Below, in pieces: positions 42,300 to 52,298 of a stretch of DNA of 64,000 bases. The notes beneath the pieces were generated by a model that worked only from the letters and a program-made list of their open reading frames with translations, was not told where the DNA came from and did not search any database. The DNA comes from UBA3006 sp031401235 (lineage in GTDB: Bacteria > Actinomycetota > Acidimicrobiia > Acidimicrobiales > Ilumatobacteraceae): positions 67,882 through 131,881 of the forward strand of contig JANNRJ010000010.1 in assembly GCA_031401235.1 (NCBI GenBank), given 5' to 3'. Position numbers and translations under genes: made by a program. Positions within the stretch are counted from its first letter, which is position 1; every line of letters begins with the position of its first letter.

Positions 42300-45200
42300 G
42301 TACCACCAACCTCTCGCTCACCACCGATCCATTGATCAACGGTCTTGTTGTTGAGGCCAGTGCCGGCACCGGCAAGACGTATTCGGTGGCTGCTCTTGTC
42401 ACCCGCGAACTGGTCGAACGCGAGAGCCTGCGCATCGGCGACATCCTCGTTACTACATTTACCCGTAATGCCGCGGCCGAACTCCGCGACCGTGTGCGTA
42501 CCCGCTTGGTCGACACAGTCCGGCAACTACGCAGCGGTACCCCCGACAATGGTGACGAACTTGCCGAATATTTATTGCACGGTGAACCGGCAACCATCAC
42601 CGCTCGCATCAAACGTCTTGAGCGTGCCGCGGTTGAATTCGATACCGCAACTATTTCCACAATTCATGCCGTGTGCACCAAGGTGCTCAAAGCAGCCGGC
42701 CTCGATACGGGCACAGGGGGAGACGACGACATCACCGCCCGCATCGTTGCTGAAGTTGTCAACGATGCCGTCGTTGCTGAGGCCCTTGCCGGTCATACAT
42801 GGGATGAAACCCGCATCGCCCAATTGGTCAAGACCATGCTCAGCGATCCATTTATCGAAACATGGTTCGACCCACTGCAACACGACGAAACCGTTACCCA
42901 ACAACTCAACGAACTCGGTGAAATCTTGTGCACCTGCGTCAATCGCATTCATCAGGCCATGCTCATGGACCCGAGTTTCAATGATCTGCTTCGTCGCGCC
43001 TACGAGGTCGTCAGTGATCCGTCCCGCAGCGCACTGATCAAGGAACTCCGTGATCGTTTCAGCCTCGCCATTGTGGATGAAGCCCAAGACACCGATGCCG
43101 TGCAATGGAAGTTTTTCCGTGAACTGTTCCCCGAGGTCGATACCCGTGCACTTGTCGCAGTGGGCGACCCCAAACAGGCCATCTACGGTTTTCGCGGCGC
43201 CGATGTGCGCGCCTATGTCCGCTTCAGTGCAACGGCCACCGTTCGCACGCTCACCACCAATCACCGCTCCGACAAACCCGTACTCGATGCCCTCAACGCC
43301 GCATTTGAGGGAGCAACCTTTGGCCCCAACATTTCCTATATAGAGGTATCAGCAAGTGACCGCCATGGCGAGTCGCAGATCATCAATACCGAACCTGTCC
43401 AGTTCATTGATTTAGGCCAACTCACCAACCAAAATCAACTGGCTACCCCCGTTGCCCAACGCGTGCTCGAGTTGCTCACCAGCACCCAACTACAAAGCCC
43501 AACCGGACCCCAGCCCGTGAAGCCCAGCGACATTTGTGTACTCGTGCGAGCCACAACAGTTGCCCGCGGTGTCGAACGTGCATTACGTCGTGCTGGTATC
43601 CCAGCGGTGAGCAACGGCACCGAAAGTGTCATGCGCGGGGCCATGGCCGGCGATATTCGCTCACTGTTCGAAGCCATGGAACGTGTCTCCAACATGGGTC
43701 GCATTCGTCGGGCGGCTGGTACAACACTGTTTGGTTTCTCGTTACGCAACGTCGGCGCACTTACCGATGAGGCCATGCTCACCGTGCAAGATCGGATCAG
43801 TGAACTGGCAACCTTGCTCCAGCATCGTGGCATCGCCGCTTGTGCCGCCGCAATCTCCGCTGATGATGCCATGATGCAACACCTCGCCGGAGGAGAGCAG
43901 GGGGAGCGCAACATCACCGACTTCGCTCACATTATGGAAGTCATGCACGCCGCCAGTAGCGGTGGCGGTTGTACACCGGCAAAGGCCCTCGAAATCTTTT
44001 TTCAACTACTCAACACCGACGAAAAAAGCGAACTCGTCAGCCGTCGGGTGGAAAGCGATGGCGATGCTGTCAAAGTAATGACGATCCACTCCGCCAAAGG
44101 TCTTGAGTTTCCCTGTGTGATCGTGGCCGACCTGTGGAAGCCCAGTGAAGAGCGCCGTGGCAACTCACGACCACTTGTTTTTTACGATGGCGACCAGCGG
44201 GTAGTCGATATTGGTTTTGCACTTGGCACTGAGTCGCCGCAATCCGAAGCAGCGGTAACCAGCAGTGAAAATGATGAACTTCGTCGCCTGTTGTATGTGG
44301 CAGCCACCCGCGCCAAGCACCACCTGACGGTGCTCGTCGCCGACACGGGTGAGGGCAATATTTTGCGCTCGGTCATGACGGCACTCCCACAACTGCGACC
44401 TGTCGCCGCATTGCCTCCACTAACGACCTACAAAAAACCCGCATCCACAAGTACCCCAACAACACTTGCTCTTGCCAAGGCACCACCAGCCATCATCCAA
44501 ACGTATCGACGCACCTCGTTCACCGGCATCACCGCCGCCCGTGAAGCATCCAACCCGCGCGATTATTTCTCACCATCTGGCTCGGGCTTTGACGAAACCG
44601 AACCGAAGAACAATCAGGGCGCGAACCCCGCCATCACCCCCGACATACCCCAACGCACGATCGCCGATCTCCCCGCCGGAACCGCCGTGGGCAGCCAGAT
44701 TCACGAAATTTTTGAACTCATCGACCCAACTGCTCAACCTCTCGAATCCGAAGTGAAGCGCGCAGTTGAACTTCGCGCCACCTCAGCACTACTGCGACCG
44801 TTTCACCACACGCTCACCACGATGATTACCGACGCTCTGCGCACACCATTTGGTGGCCCGTTCAAAGACATTTCGTACTCAAACATCCCCACGAACGATC
44901 GCCTGGCCGAAATGGATTTCGACATGGCGCTCACTTCACTAACCAGCGGTGTTCTCGCCAGCGACATCGGCGTCGTACTCGCGAATATGCTTTCTCCGAA
45001 CGACCCACTATTCAATTACGCCCACCAACTCAGCGATACATCGTTCAATATTCCACTTGGCGGCTTACTCAACGGTTCTATTGATGCACTTCTACGACTA
45101 CCTGACAGCACCGCCGAGGCACCACGCTTGGTCATTTCCGACTACAAAAGCAACAAACTTCACACCGCCGACATGACCAACCCGCTCGAGGCTTATGCAC

Positions 45201-45472
45201 CAGCAAAACTTCTCGAGACCATGGTGCATCACCACTATCCACTGCAGGCACTGCTGTACGGCACCGCCATCTATCGCATGTTGCGTTGGCGCGCCCCACA
45301 CGTCGATCACGATGCTTGCATTACGGGCATCGCCTATGGCTTCATCCGTGGCATGGTCGGCCCCGCAACACCAACCGATGCAAGCGGCAATCGTTATGGA
45401 ATATTTACCTGGGCGGCACCCGCCGGCATTTGGTCACGACTCAGCGATCTATTCGCCGGAGAGCGACCATGA
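42296..45472 (+). CDS. recB: exodeoxyribonuclease V beta subunit RecB
   Basis: A 1058-aa UvrD-type helicase-nuclease. Walker A is EASAGTGKTYSVAALV (about 19-34), Walker B FSLAIVDEAQDTD, motif VI-like LLYVAATRAKHHL. The C-terminal nuclease has the LVISDYKSNKL motif (D-x-K), so the nuclease site looks intact. The ATG overlaps the recC stop, and its stop overlaps recD. Confidence 0.94.
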   Translation: MSTTNLSLTTDPLINGLVVEASAGTGKTYSVAALVTRELVERESLRIGDILVTTFTRNAAAELRDRVRTRLVDTVRQLRSGTPDNGDELAEYLLHGEPATITARIKRLERAAVEFDTATISTIHAVCTKVLKAAGLDTGTGGDDDITARIVAEVVNDAVVAEALAGHTWDETRIAQLVKTMLSDPFIETWFDPLQHDETVTQQLNELGEILCTCVNRIHQAMLMDPSFNDLLRRAYEVVSDPSRSALIKELRDRFSLAIVDEAQDTDAVQWKFFRELFPEVDTRALVAVGDPKQAIYGFRGADVRAYVRFSATATVRTLTTNHRSDKPVLDALNAAFEGATFGPNISYIEVSASDRHGESQIINTEPVQFIDLGQLTNQNQLATPVAQRVLELLTSTQLQSPTGPQPVKPSDICVLVRATTVARGVERALRRAGIPAVSNGTESVMRGAMAGDIRSLFEAMERVSNMGRIRRAAGTTLFGFSLRNVGALTDEAMLTVQDRISELATLLQHRGIAACAAAISADDAMMQHLAGGEQGERNITDFAHIMEVMHAASSGGGCTPAKALEIFFQLLNTDEKSELVSRRVESDGDAVKVMTIHSAKGLEFPCVIVADLWKPSEERRGNSRPLVFYDGDQRVVDIGFALGTESPQSEAAVTSSENDELRRLLYVAATRAKHHLTVLVADTGEGNILRSVMTALPQLRPVAALPPLTTYKKPASTSTPTTLALAKAPPAIIQTYRRTSFTGITAAREASNPRDYFSPSGSGFDETEPKNNQGANPAITPDIPQRTIADLPAGTAVGSQIHEIFELIDPTAQPLESEVKRAVELRATSALLRPFHHTLTTMITDALRTPFGGPFKDISYSNIPTNDRLAEMDFDMALTSLTSGVLASDIGVVLANMLSPNDPLFNYAHQLSDTSFNIPLGGLLNGSIDALLRLPDSTAEAPRLVISDYKSNKLHTADMTNPLEAYAPAKLLETMVHHHYPLQALLYGTAIYRMLRWRAPHVDHDACITGIAYGFIRGMVGPATPTDASGNRYGIFTWAAPAGIWSRLSDLFAGERP

Positions 45473-47145
45473 CGACGACAACAACACCAGCAATCACAGC
45501 ACCGACATCGCTGCTCGCATATCGCGATGCCCATGTCATCGATGACGGCGACATCGCCGCTGCCACGGTGTTGGTGCGCATGGCACAGCGCACGCAATCC
45601 ACCAACCCGTCTGATCTCGCCTGGGTGGCGCTCGGCCTAGTGCTGCGTACTTCACGCGATGGCCACACCTGTGTCGATCTTGATCGCATCGCCGATTGGG
45701 GTGCCGACATCAACTTCGAAGATCCCAACCATGTGTCATGGCCAACCAACTCAGACGAATGGATCGCGGCACTTCAATCAATGCCGGCACTCGTCGGCAA
45801 CCCCGGCGATCGCACGCCACTGATTCTCGATGATCACCGCGTCTATCTGGCCCGCGCCTACGCCCAAGAAAACTCCATTGCCTCGGTACTCACTCGCAAC
45901 AATGCTGAACATGTCAGCGTCTTGTTGGGTGGCCCAGGAACCGGTAAAACCACCGAAGTTGCTCGCCGTCTGATCAAACGTTTCGCCGATAGTCCAGACA
46001 CACCGCGTCTTGCCTTGGCCGCACCCACAGGAAAAGCCGCCACTCGCATGACCCAAGTACTGCAGGCCCGTTGCATCGAGCAACAAGCCTCGCCCGAGGT
46101 GATCGCTGCGGTAACCGCTGCACCAGCGCGCACCGTGCATGCACTACTCGGATTTGCACCCAATCGAACACCGCGCTTCACCTTTGGCGCCAACAATCCG
46201 TTGCCGTATGACTTGGTCGTGATCGATGAAGCCTCAATGCTGTCGTCATCCATGATGTGCCAATTACTGGAAGCACTTCCACCAGAAGCCAATATCCTTC
46301 TCGTGGGCGATCCCGATCAACTCGCCAGTATCGAGTCGGGCACCGTGCTCGCCGACATTGCCGCCAGTTCCCGCACACCGAAATCTTTGCTTGCCTCTCG
46401 CACACAGGTGCTCACGACTCAGCACCGCTTCGCCGCCGATTCGGGCATTGCCGCACTCGCCAGTGCCGTACGCGACGGTGATGCCAAACAAGCACTGAGC
46501 ATCCTCAGCAGTAACCCGTCCGATATCACTTGGATCAATACCAGTACTCAGACATCGCTAGACACTCTTATTGATGACATCGTCACCCACGCGTTACGGG
46601 TGTGTGATGCAGCACGTGACAATGACGACGACACAGTGCTGCGCATTCAACGTGGACTACAAGTTCTCTGCGCACACCGCAGTGGAGCAATGGGCGTAAG
46701 CGGCTGGAATGACCGCATCGAATCTCGCTTGGGTTCACGTGCCGACATCGCGTGGTACGCCGGCCGTCCAATCATGGTCAACCGCAATAACGCCACACTC
46801 AATCTCTCAAACGGTGATGTGGGCGTGGTCTTGGCCAGCAAGCCAGACTCACGCGCCGAAGCAGTTTTCGGCCAACCAGGCCAAAGCCAACGTGTTCCCA
46901 CGACACGGCTAGAAGATATTGAAACCGTTCATGCTCTTACTATTCACAAGAGTCAAGGTTCTGAGTTCGGCCATGCGGTGGTAGTGCTTCCTGACACTCA
47001 CAGTCACATCCTTACCCGCGAGTTGCTCTACACCGGCATCACTCGGGCAATTGATCGACTCACCATTGTTGGTTCGCGCGAGGTCATCGAAGCCGCAATC
47101 TCTCGACCCATCCGCCGTGCTTCAGGTCTCGCGAGGAGGTTGTAG
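45469..47145 (+). CDS. recD: exodeoxyribonuclease V alpha subunit RecD
   Basis: A 558-aa 5'-3' helicase from ATG 45469, overlapping the recB stop (ATGA). Walker A is LLGGPGTGKTTEVARRL, Walker B LVVIDEASMLSSSMM, the C-terminal motif is VHALTIHKSQGSEF and LLYTGITRAIDRLTIVG. The longer upstream ORF lies inside recB and is not used. Completes the recCBD operon. Confidence 0.94.
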   Translation: MTTTTTPAITAPTSLLAYRDAHVIDDGDIAAATVLVRMAQRTQSTNPSDLAWVALGLVLRTSRDGHTCVDLDRIADWGADINFEDPNHVSWPTNSDEWIAALQSMPALVGNPGDRTPLILDDHRVYLARAYAQENSIASVLTRNNAEHVSVLLGGPGTGKTTEVARRLIKRFADSPDTPRLALAAPTGKAATRMTQVLQARCIEQQASPEVIAAVTAAPARTVHALLGFAPNRTPRFTFGANNPLPYDLVVIDEASMLSSSMMCQLLEALPPEANILLVGDPDQLASIESGTVLADIAASSRTPKSLLASRTQVLTTQHRFAADSGIAALASAVRDGDAKQALSILSSNPSDITWINTSTQTSLDTLIDDIVTHALRVCDAARDNDDDTVLRIQRGLQVLCAHRSGAMGVSGWNDRIESRLGSRADIAWYAGRPIMVNRNNATLNLSNGDVGVVLASKPDSRAEAVFGQPGQSQRVPTTRLEDIETVHALTIHKSQGSEFGHAVVVLPDTHSHILTRELLYTGITRAIDRLTIVGSREVIEAAISRPIRRASGLARRL

Positions 47146-47364
47146 GTCTATTCTGGGCCGTGATACGAAGTTGCATTGGACTAGTTTGCGAATCGAACTG
47201 GAACTGGACGCAGCAATATTTCGGTTTCGAAAAATTCGTCTGAACTAGTCTCAAAATCTGGTGTCCCAGTGATTGTTCAGAAAGAGAATTCGAGGAGAAA
47301 CTGCACTTGAATGCGTGTACTAAGTTCAGGGAGTGAAAATTTACGATCTACATAGGGAGCGACC

Positions 47365-47994
47365 ATGCATAAATTGACATTTCAAAACGTCGCGCGGCAG
47401 TTGTGCGACAAACCCGCAATAATCGAGAAGCATCTAACCGATTACTTTACTAATAATGAGGGTCGGTTTTTTGAATATTTCATCGAGAAATCTGATCCCG
47501 CCAAATTCACGCCTTGGGACTTTCTCGCTTTATCAGCGCTGAGTCGTAATCCTCGCGCATCAACAATCGCCGCAGTTCTTGAGTCTGAAGGTAATCACTT
47601 AAACATTGCACTCGCCGCTGCACAGAAGGAAATTAGAGCATTACCAGCCATGGAGCGAACACTCTGGGCAATCGACCCGAAATATCTAATTGAAAAATCA
47701 AACCTTTACAAGCTTTATAACTTATTAAGAGTAATACCGGGCGTGGGACCTGTGACGGCATCAAAATTACTAGCCGCAAAATTTACGGAAATTGTTCCAA
47801 TTCGTGACTCAAAGGTAAAACTTTTGCTTCAGGCAGGTGAGGACTGGTGGATTCCGATGCAAGAAGTAATTCGAAACCAGGAACTTCGAGATGAGCTTTT
47901 AGATGTTTCTCTACCTCTGAAAGGTCATGCCCCAACTTTGCTTCGCCGACTAGACGTCGTTCTTTGGATGGAAGCCGCTAGTCGAGGTTTTTGA
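47365..47994 (+). CDS. DUF6308-like protein with helix-hairpin-helix motif
   Basis: A 209-aa protein similar in layout to actinobacterial DUF6308. The central LLRVIPGVGPVTASKLLAAK (about residues 120-139) is a helix-hairpin-helix as in DNA glycosylases, and PIRDSKVKLLL follows. It may bind DNA; no catalytic lysine or aspartate of a glycosylase can be assigned with confidence. GGGAGCGACC precedes the ATG. First gene of the accessory region after recD. Confidence 0.65.
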   Translation: MHKLTFQNVARQLCDKPAIIEKHLTDYFTNNEGRFFEYFIEKSDPAKFTPWDFLALSALSRNPRASTIAAVLESEGNHLNIALAAAQKEIRALPAMERTLWAIDPKYLIEKSNLYKLYNLLRVIPGVGPVTASKLLAAKFTEIVPIRDSKVKLLLQAGEDWWIPMQEVIRNQELRDELLDVSLPLKGHAPTLLRRLDVVLWMEAASRGF

Positions 47995-48115
47995 AATACT
48001 GCAATTGACTTTTTGATAAGTTCGATTGGGTGACCGAAAGCTTTTTGAGGGAAATTTCGGTGCGACACCCATGATTTAGCATCCCGCTCAATTGAACCAA
48101 CATTGGAGGTTGGGA

Positions 48116-48412
48116 ATGTCGACACGGAAAATCGCAGAAAACGAAGTCGGACTAGATCGGGTTTTTGAGGGCATTCGAGCAGTGTTGCGGATTTTTGGTT
48201 TTGCCAATCCCGCCAAACGTCCAACTAACTTGCCTAGTTCGATTGACAATAATTTTCCGGCATTTACCCGAAGGGACGCACAGTGGGTGGTTGACAATTG
48301 GGAAGCCCTGGTTGCGGAACGAGAAGTTGTGCGACCGATGATTCCCATTAGTACAGATTCTGTGATTGGCGAGCCGAGTAGGTCACCAAAAGATGAGATT
48401 TTGATTGACTAA
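48116..48412 (+). CDS. unknown 98-aa protein
   Basis: ATG 48116 has TTGGAGG upstream. The sequence is soluble, basic at the N-terminus (MSTRKIAENE), with a helical middle (RRDAQWVVDNWEALVAEREVV) and a polar tail. No family recognised. The promoter and first codons resemble those of the gene at 48692 (ACACCC-N-TGATTTA at 48065 and 48637), so the two loci look like an old tandem duplication. Confidence 0.5.
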   Translation: MSTRKIAENEVGLDRVFEGIRAVLRIFGFANPAKRPTNLPSSIDNNFPAFTRRDAQWVVDNWEALVAEREVVRPMIPISTDSVIGEPSRSPKDEILID

Positions 48413-48691
48413 AGGACACCCACGGTCAGATGAAACTCACGGCGGATTTTCGCACATTGGATCATGCGATCCAGGACTTCCAGAGAAATCGCCAGAAATG
48501 AACGCATCTGAGGTCAGCGATTAATTCCATGACCTTGAAACTTGGCCGAGGCAAAATCAGCGATGTGCGGTTTATAAGTCGAATTCATAAGGCCCATGCC
48601 GTCGGTGAAATTGGCTGAAAGTGATGCTTCCGTACCACACCCCTGATTTATTATCGCGCCCGAATGAGACAGTTCACATAGGAGGATGGGC

Positions 48692-48949
48692 ATGACCAGT
48701 GCACGGAACGCAGAGAAAGAGGAACATAGCCCCACGGCTGAAAGATGGATTGTCAATCCGTGTCTAAAAATCAGACTTGGCGGGTTGTTCAGGGAAATGA
48801 GTTTTGAGACGAATTCCTGGAGCGCTTGCATTTCAGCGATTTCGGTAGGCCGCTTTAGCTGGCGCACAAATTATTTGGTGGAATCCATTATTGGTTATCC
48901 CAAGCCGACTGTTTACAACAAGCCTAAGAGGCCGAGGAATTCACAATGA
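48692..48949 (+). CDS. unknown 85-aa protein, possibly a frameshifted relative of the 48116 gene
   Basis: ATG 48692 has a strong AGGAGG. The first residues (MTSARNAEKEE) parallel those of the 48116 gene, but the rest does not align in the same frame, while short DNA matches continue (such as GGCGCACAAATTATTTGGTGG against GGACGCACAGTGGGTGG, shown as separate fragments). It may be a decayed copy. Its stop overlaps the next ATG by 4 nt. Confidence 0.35.
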   Translation: MTSARNAEKEEHSPTAERWIVNPCLKIRLGGLFREMSFETNSWSACISAISVGRFSWRTNYLVESIIGYPKPTVYNKPKRPRNSQ

Positions 48950-49740
48950 ATCTCTCAGATGGTGCAGTCCAAGGACTTGTGTCTTTGGGGTCAATTCCAA
49001 GGGAGGAGATATGGAAGGTCCGAACGGCATTGAGGTTCTATCGTCAAGACAATTTTGGAGGCACTGAGTTTTCGGTTCGATGTCGAGGAAATCGGCGTTG
49101 TTGGCAGATCGCCAATGACGACATCATCGTCAATATCAATGGAGGTTTCGCGCGGTTTACTGGGACTTATGAGTTAAGTGCCGACTTGATACACGGCTGT
49201 ACTGCGTTGAGTCCGCGAACCACAAATCTTGAGATCACAATCAACGGTGGGAGTGCCACCGCAACCAATCCAACAGGTGCTCTCACGATGGCGGGCGGAG
49301 GGGTAAACACTGAATTTCGTGTGATCACTCAATTGAGACCTGTCGAAGCCCGAATATCCCAAGAGTGCTTGGATAACCTCGCTGGGACTAGCCCCGCTTT
49401 GCCGTACGAACCTTACGACCTAGATGAGACTCGCGATAAGTTTCCAAATACCACGATTTCCATTGGTGAGAATGCATTGGAATTTACTGGTAAATACAAC
49501 AGGTTTGGTTACAACAGTGTGACAACCACGGTGCCTGCCATCACTTGGGGGCATGGAATGATCAGTTGTTTGTCAGAACGGTTGAATGATGCACTCGATA
49601 TTTTTAGCCGTAATCGCCAAGAACGGGACATCACGATCACCTACGATCCAGTTGGTGGCGACTTCGTCGAACTCTATACTGAGACTGAATATGTCGCGCT
49701 CCGCAGGTTACCCACAGCCGCCGACACAAAATTAGAATAA
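48946..49740 (+). CDS. unknown 264-aa protein, possible DNA-clamp-like fold
   Basis: Soluble, strand-rich protein with no signal peptide. The C-terminal stretch (ISCLSERLNDALDIF... then VELYTETEYVALRRLP) recalls the last strand-helix-strand of bacterial sliding clamps, where a helix with ALD is followed by a strand ending in a M/L-P. This is a weak by-eye likeness. The start overlaps the previous gene's stop. I do not assign a function. Confidence 0.55.
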   Translation: MNLSDGAVQGLVSLGSIPREEIWKVRTALRFYRQDNFGGTEFSVRCRGNRRCWQIANDDIIVNINGGFARFTGTYELSADLIHGCTALSPRTTNLEITINGGSATATNPTGALTMAGGGVNTEFRVITQLRPVEARISQECLDNLAGTSPALPYEPYDLDETRDKFPNTTISIGENALEFTGKYNRFGYNSVTTTVPAITWGHGMISCLSERLNDALDIFSRNRQERDITITYDPVGGDFVELYTETEYVALRRLPTAADTKLE

Positions 49741-49905
49741 CCGATTTCCGTTGGGCGGCGGGAGAAAACGCGCTCACGTGCACTGGTACCATCAACACCA
49801 CTTCGCCGATACCGCGGGATAACACTAAATCTGCCCTACATCAAACTCTGTCTGACTCAGAATTAACAATTATCTCTAGCGAACACCCGTGGGTAGTATC
49901 AATTC

Positions 49906-51759
49906 GTGCTGGCTTACCTTGCCTCGAAAGAACAGTTTCTTAAGGATGCGCCAACTATTGAAGTCATAGTTAATGTGGCCGTAAAGAAGTACTTAAACCT
50001 TTCAGTGCGGAAGAGTGAGTATCAGGCGTGGCGAAACTCACTGGGTAATGCGATGTATCACGCGATGAACGACTCGTCGATACCTAGTGACGCCGCTATT
50101 GCCATCGAGTATCGCCTAAATGGGCGTGGGTTTCGAATTGATTTCATCATCTCTGGCGTAAATGACGCTGGGCAAGAGTCAATCGTGATTGTTGAACTAA
50201 AACAGTGGTCAGAAGTTGAATTTTCGGAACTTGCTGAACACATAAAGACCTTCGTGGGTGGCAGGCTCAGGGATGAGAGACATCCTTCGTATCAAGCGTG
50301 GAGTTATGCAAGCCACCTGCGCCAATTTAACGAGTATGTCTACACAAACGACTTGGAAATAAATGCCTGCGCGTATCTTCACAACTGTGAAGCGAGCCAA
50401 GTGATACGTGACTCTCGATACGAAGACAAGTTAGAGAAAGCACCTGTTTTTGTAAGGGGTGAAGGTGCGAGTCTTCGCGAACTTATTAAATCGAAAATCA
50501 GTAGGGGTTCCGGTACCGAGATGCTTCGACGTGTTGACACCTCAACAATTAGACCGTCTAAGCAACTGGCGGAAGCCGTCGGGTCAATGCTTCAGGGAAA
50601 CGAAGAGTTTGTGCTGTTAGATGAACAAAAAACCGTGCTGGAAAAAATTGTAAACGCATCAACTCGGTCACTGGTTGATGAAAAGCAAGTTCTAATCATA
50701 AATGGTGGCCCGGGAACTGGCAAGTCGGTCATTTCGATCAATGCACTCGCAAAACTCTCGAAGCTTCGCCTTAACGTTCGATATGTAACGCCAAATGCTG
50801 CGCCAAGAGCGGTATATGAATCGAAGTTGCGTGGAGCAATTTCTAATGTAGAAATTCGCGATCTGTTTGGTGGCTCAGCGGCATATGCAAAAGTTGAAAA
50901 AGACTCTTTTGACGTTTTAATTGTTGACGAAGCGCATCGACTTAAGTTGCGATCTCAGTTCACAGGAAGTGGGGTAAACCAAATTCGAGAAATCATTCAA
51001 GCCGCTCGAACCTCAGTATTTTTTATTGACGAGGCCCAGAAAGTTACTTGGAAGGACATTGGCGAAATCGCGGCTATCGAAGAATTCGCAGCCGAGGTCG
51101 GTGCCGAGGTTGAACATTTAGAGCTCACTTCTCAATTTCGCTGCGGCGGTTCTGACGATTACATGGTGTGGTTGGATAATGCGCTGGGTGTGCGAGTTGA
51201 GGCAGACAGTTATTTTTCGCCAGGGAAATTTGATTTCAAAATCGTTGATAATCCGGCGGAATTACACGAAATGATCAAAGAGAAGAACAATGTAAATAAT
51301 AAATCTCGGGTTGTCGCCGGTTATTGCTGGAATTGGGTGAGCAAGAACGATAATTCGCGCTTTGATATTCAGTTTCCAGAATTCAACTTTCAAGCCGACT
51401 GGAATCTTGTATCGCATGGCAGTGAATGGATTATTCACCCAGATTCCGTCAAGGAAATTGGATGCATCCACACCTGTCAGGGGCTCGAACTGGACTATGT
51501 TGGCGTGATCGTTGGACCAGATCTTGTGTTAGCTGGTGATCAGTTGATCACTGACCCTGCGGCTCGCGCAAAAACTGATCGCTCGCTGGACGGCTATAAA
51601 AAGAATTTAGCCATTGACTCAGTCGCCGCAAATGAGAAGGCCGATGAAATAATTCGGAACACGTACCGCACTCTAATGAGCAGAGGTATGAAGGGCTGCT
51701 ATGTATATTTCACAAATTCCGCAACTGCCGACTACTTCAAGAAACTGCTTCCCGCATAG
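49906..51759 (+). CDS. DUF2075 SF1 helicase with N-terminal PD-(D/E)xK nuclease domain
   Basis: A 617-aa protein. The N-terminal nuclease-like core has D79 (FRIDFII) and E97-x-K99 (IVELKQW), a PD-(D/E)xK pattern. From residue 240 the DUF2075 helicase domain runs: Walker A GGPGTGKS 267-274, Walker B VDEAH 340-344, IDEAQK, and TSQFRCGG. Schlafen-like/DUF2075 proteins often lie in defence regions. The start is GTG 49906. A MazG-like gene follows after 55 nt, a recurrent pairing as far as I know. Confidence 0.85.
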   Translation: MLAYLASKEQFLKDAPTIEVIVNVAVKKYLNLSVRKSEYQAWRNSLGNAMYHAMNDSSIPSDAAIAIEYRLNGRGFRIDFIISGVNDAGQESIVIVELKQWSEVEFSELAEHIKTFVGGRLRDERHPSYQAWSYASHLRQFNEYVYTNDLEINACAYLHNCEASQVIRDSRYEDKLEKAPVFVRGEGASLRELIKSKISRGSGTEMLRRVDTSTIRPSKQLAEAVGSMLQGNEEFVLLDEQKTVLEKIVNASTRSLVDEKQVLIINGGPGTGKSVISINALAKLSKLRLNVRYVTPNAAPRAVYESKLRGAISNVEIRDLFGGSAAYAKVEKDSFDVLIVDEAHRLKLRSQFTGSGVNQIREIIQAARTSVFFIDEAQKVTWKDIGEIAAIEEFAAEVGAEVEHLELTSQFRCGGSDDYMVWLDNALGVRVEADSYFSPGKFDFKIVDNPAELHEMIKEKNNVNNKSRVVAGYCWNWVSKNDNSRFDIQFPEFNFQADWNLVSHGSEWIIHPDSVKEIGCIHTCQGLELDYVGVIVGPDLVLAGDQLITDPAARAKTDRSLDGYKKNLAIDSVAANEKADEIIRNTYRTLMSRGMKGCYVYFTNSATADYFKKLLPA

Positions 51760-51814
51760 ATGAATTTGTGTAACAAAATCAAATTGTCATTTTAGCAATG
51801 CTTAGGATTGAGCT

Positions 51815-52141
51815 ATGACTGAAGTTAGCCAAGACGAACTCGCGAAGCGCATTAGAGATTTTGCTTATGCTCGCGACTGGGAGAAATTTCACACTCCCAA
51901 GAATTTAGTTATGGCATTAATCGTTGAAGTCTCAGAACTTGCTGAAATTTTTCAATGGATGACCGCTGACGATTCTGTACTTGTAATGAATGATGAGGAA
52001 TCAGCAGATGCAGTGCGTGATGAACTTGCGGATATCACGATTTATCTGACTCGCATCGCTGCGATTCTTGGAGTAAATCTTTTGGTTGAAGCCAACGCCA
52101 AAATAGATCGCAACGAACTTCGCTTCCCGCCAAATAAGTAA
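51815..52141 (+). CDS. MazG-like nucleotide pyrophosphohydrolase
   Basis: A 108-aa all-alpha NTP-PPase of the RS21-C6/dCTPase type. The metal ligands are in EVSELAEIFQW (E-x2-E) and in DELADITIYLTRI (E-x2-D). It hydrolyses (d)NTPs to monophosphates. Placed just after the DUF2075 nuclease-helicase, it may act in the same response by altering nucleotide pools (inference). Confidence 0.88.
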   Translation: MTEVSQDELAKRIRDFAYARDWEKFHTPKNLVMALIVEVSELAEIFQWMTADDSVLVMNDEESADAVRDELADITIYLTRIAAILGVNLLVEANAKIDRNELRFPPNK

Positions 52142-52298
52142 CGCCCAATCCCAAGCCTTCGGCGCAGTTGGGGCCAACGAGGCGGGTTACACATTCAACT
52201 AAAGTCGGGGCAGATCCGACTGTTCTCACCTTGCCTCATACTCCATGAGAATTAGATATCGATATCGACTGGTCCGATCAGCAAATCTTTGATTTACC

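Noticed and set aside
45286..45468. Upstream extension of RecD
   Set aside because: It lies inside recB in another frame; ATG 45469 shows the usual 4-nt overlap.
48430..48501. 23-codon ORF with a nearby short palindrome
   Set aside because: No ribosome site and no conservation evidence; too short to support.
52142..52298. tRNA-like look of the segment after the MazG gene (GGCGGGTT... and GTCGGGG...CCGAC words)
   Set aside because: No acceptor stem, no T-arm GTTCRANNC at the right spacing and no anticodon arm can be drawn.
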